A stretch of 15,903 nt of DNA from Bacillota bacterium. GTDB taxonomy: Bacteria; Bacillota; Clostridia; Lachnospirales; Lachnospiraceae. Shown here in pieces: positions 14,650 through 15,903 of this stretch. The notes under the pieces were generated by a model. It worked only from the letters and a program-made list of their open reading frames with translations. It was not told where the DNA came from and did not search any database. A program made the position numbers and the translations under genes. Position 1 is the first letter of the stretch; each line of letters starts with the position of its first letter. The DNA lies in NCBI GenBank assembly GCA_023387635.1, contig JAEWHU010000141.1, forward strand, positions 1-15,903. Reading direction: 5' to 3'.

Positions 14650-14678
14650 ATATTATCATAATACTTTTATAATTGCAA
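14650..14678 (-). promoter_or_regulatory. Candidate promoter of the CorC-like gene
   Basis: On the minus strand TTGCAA (14673-14678), a 17-base spacer and TAATAT (14650-14655) with an extended -10 TG just before it. The start point near 14643 gives a leader of about 27 bases. Confidence 0.45.
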
Positions 14679-14712
14679 GTTTTGTGAAGAAATTTTACTA
14701 ATTATACAATAA

Positions 14713-15138
14713 AATTTGATTATAACAAGAAGTTTCTTTGAAAATTCAATTCCAGATGAGTTATATGAAGCAGCTTCAATTGATGGATGTAACCATTTTA
14801 CTTTCTTTGCAAAGATAGTAATTCCTTTATCAAAGGCAGTTGTTTCAGTTATTGCATTATATTATATGGTTGCTCATTGGAATGACTTTTTTACTGGATT
14901 GCTTTATGTTAGAAATGCAGCGTTACAACCATTGCAAAATGTACTACGAGGTATCTTATTATCCAATCAAGTGTTTTCTTCGGGAGCAGGATCGGTTGGA
15001 AGTGGTTATGCTCAAGAATATGCGAATCAAGTTAAGTATGCAATTATAATAGTTTCTACCTTACCAATTTTACTAGTTTATCCGTTTATTCAAAAATACT
15101 TTGATAAAGGCGTTATGATAGGTGCAGTAAAAGGATAA
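14713..15138 (+). pseudogene. C-terminal half of a carbohydrate ABC permease, 5'-truncated
   Basis: The open frame after a TAA at 14710-14712 reads LIITRSFFENSIPDELYEAASIDG and continues about 140 residues to the stop at 15138. This matches the C-terminal half of LplC/YtcP-type sugar ABC permeases (MalG family), which are about 290-300 residues long. The EAA loop that docks with the ATPase is intact (EAASIDGCNHFTFFAKIVIP), followed by two or three membrane helices and the usual end FDKGVMIGAVKG. There is no ATG, no ribosome binding site and no signal for the first half. The missing part would hold the first membrane helices, so it should not work as a permease. No internal frameshift is seen, which suggests recent loss by deletion at about 14713. 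Confidence 0.85.
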
Positions 15139-15187
15139 TAACACACATTATTTAGTAAATATAAGAAGTAATAAACATCATAAACTT

Positions 15188-15222
15188 AAAAAGGGCCCGC
15201 ACTATTTTTAGTGCGGCAGCCC
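15188..15222 (-). terminator. Rho-independent terminator of gpmA
   Basis: CCGCACT (15197-15203) pairs with AGTGCGG (15210-15216), extended by GGGC (15193-15196) and GCCC (15219-15222) across a two-base bulge. On the minus strand the stem is followed by a five-T run (15188-15192). It lies eight bases after the gpmA stop. Confidence 0.82.
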
Positions 15223-15229
15223 CATAAAG

Positions 15230-15903
15230 TTATGTTCTTGATTTTCCTTGCATAGCTACTTGGTTAATTTGTGCATCTATCTGGCTTTTATCACCTAAAT
15301 AATATTTATTTATTACATTAAAATTATCATCAAACTCATATACAAGTGGGATGCCTGTTGGAATATTAACCTCTATAATTTCTTCTTCTGAAAGATTATC
15401 AAAGTATTTTACTAAAGCACGTATTGAATTACCATGTGCAGCAATTAGGACTCGTTTACCCTCTAACATATCCTTTTTTATGACCTCATTAAAATAAGGA
15501 ATTACTCTAGCAATTGTATCTTTTAAGCTTTCACATAGAGGCAAGGATTCTTTATCAATCCCACGGTATTGTTCCTGGGTTCTTGGATTATATTTACTAC
15601 TTTCATCTAAAACTGGAGGTTGAATATCAAAGGAACGACGCCATATTTTAACTTGTTCTTCTCCATATTTTTTTGCTGTTTCTGCTTTATTAAGGCCTTG
15701 CAAAGCGCCATAATGCCTTTCATTTAGTTTGTAGGATTTAATAACAGGTAACCATTCTCTGTCCATTCCTTCTAATACTCTATTTAATGTGTGAATTGCT
15801 CGTTTTAAGTAAGAAGTATAACATATATCAAAATCAAAATTCTCTTGTTTTAATAACAATCCTGCCTTTGTAGCTTCTTCTTTTCCTTTGTCAGATAACT
15901 CTA
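15230..15903 (-). CDS. gpmA: 2,3-bisphosphoglycerate-dependent phosphoglycerate mutase (5' end outside window)
   Basis: Cytosolic glycolytic enzyme that interconverts 3- and 2-phosphoglycerate. About 224 residues are visible, from ELSDKGKEEATKAG at the window edge to the stop at 15230-15232. The first 20-25 residues, with the RHG phosphohistidine motif, lie outside. Visible family marks are YTSYLKRAIHTL, KLNERHYGALQGLNKAE with the catalytic Glu, IWRRSFDIQPP, the second active-site histidine in LIAAHGNSIRAL, and IPTGIPLVYEF. An internal TTG at 15857-15859 is not the start because conserved sequence continues upstream to the edge. The expected full length of about 248 residues fits. A strong terminator follows. 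Confidence 0.96.
   Translation of the reverse strand, partial: ELSDKGKEEATKAGLLLKQENFDFDICYTSYLKRAIHTLNRVLEGMDREWLPVIKSYKLNERHYGALQGLNKAETAKKYGEEQVKIWRRSFDIQPPVLDESSKYNPRTQEQYRGIDKESLPLCESLKDTIARVIPYFNEVIKKDMLEGKRVLIAAHGNSIRALVKYFDNLSEEEIIEVNIPTGIPLVYEFDDNFNVINKYYLGDKSQIDAQINQVAMQGKSRT

Noticed and set aside
14716..15138. Treating the permease piece as an intact small gene starting at TTG 14716
   Set aside because: There is no ribosome binding site before the TTG, and conserved family sequence is already under way at the first codon, so the upstream half is missing.
1..15903. CRISPR array, insertion sequence, phage genes or defence system
   Set aside because: No regularly spaced repeats, transposase, integrase or nuclease-like proteins are visible; nearly all coding sequence belongs to known housekeeping or transport families.

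Overview
The window is low-GC (by eye about one third G+C) with strong AGGAGG-type ribosome binding sites and no introns, rRNA, tRNA, CRISPR array or insertion sequence that I can see. Gene content points to an anaerobic, probably spore-forming clostridial Firmicute, with Lachnospiraceae-like relatives as my best guess. The evidence is a complete bacterial V/A-type ATPase operon, a membrane pyrophosphatase, a DUF1540 protein with a sigma-G-like promoter, and a fragment of an LplC-type sugar permease. This placement is inference.

Layout. Bases 1-526 hold a likely 3' end of an upstream gene with a strong terminator hairpin (31-69), two overlapping candidate small ORFs on the minus strand (151-279) and A+T-rich repeats. 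A minus-strand UPF0316 (YebE-like) membrane protein follows (527-1057). Bases 1058-1787 are a long non-genic stretch with an orphan hairpin, a decayed gene remnant and candidate promoters for the ATPase operon. Bases 1788-10416 are one tight operon of nine genes in the order G/H, I, K, E, C, F, A, B, D. This matches ntpFIKECGABD of Enterococcus hirae and ends in a clear terminator (10441-10476). A minus-strand DUF1540 gene (10484-10654) lies next, then a regulatory gap, then a membrane-bound pyrophosphatase (11020-13110). Two hairpins separate it from a convergent CorC/HlyC-family (DUF21-CBS) gene (13264-14616, minus). Then come the orphan C-terminal half of a carbohydrate ABC permease (14713-15138) and a gpmA phosphoglycerate mutase (15230-15903, minus) cut by the window edge.

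How the genes work together. The main theme is ion pumping. The V-type ATPase couples ATP to ion movement. Its K subunit keeps all five residues that bind Na+ in E. hirae NtpK, so Na+ is the predicted ion. The neighbouring pyrophosphatase uses PPi and carries the lysine typical of K+-independent, H+-pumping enzymes, with an Asp where the ion-gate Glu normally sits. The two neighbours may therefore charge the membrane with different ions from different phosphoanhydrides. They are separate transcription units, because a terminator and a minus-strand gene lie between them. I see no clearly novel multi-gene system. The best leads are the pyrophosphatase substitutions, the sigma-G-like promoter, the paired small ORFs near the left end and the truncated permease.
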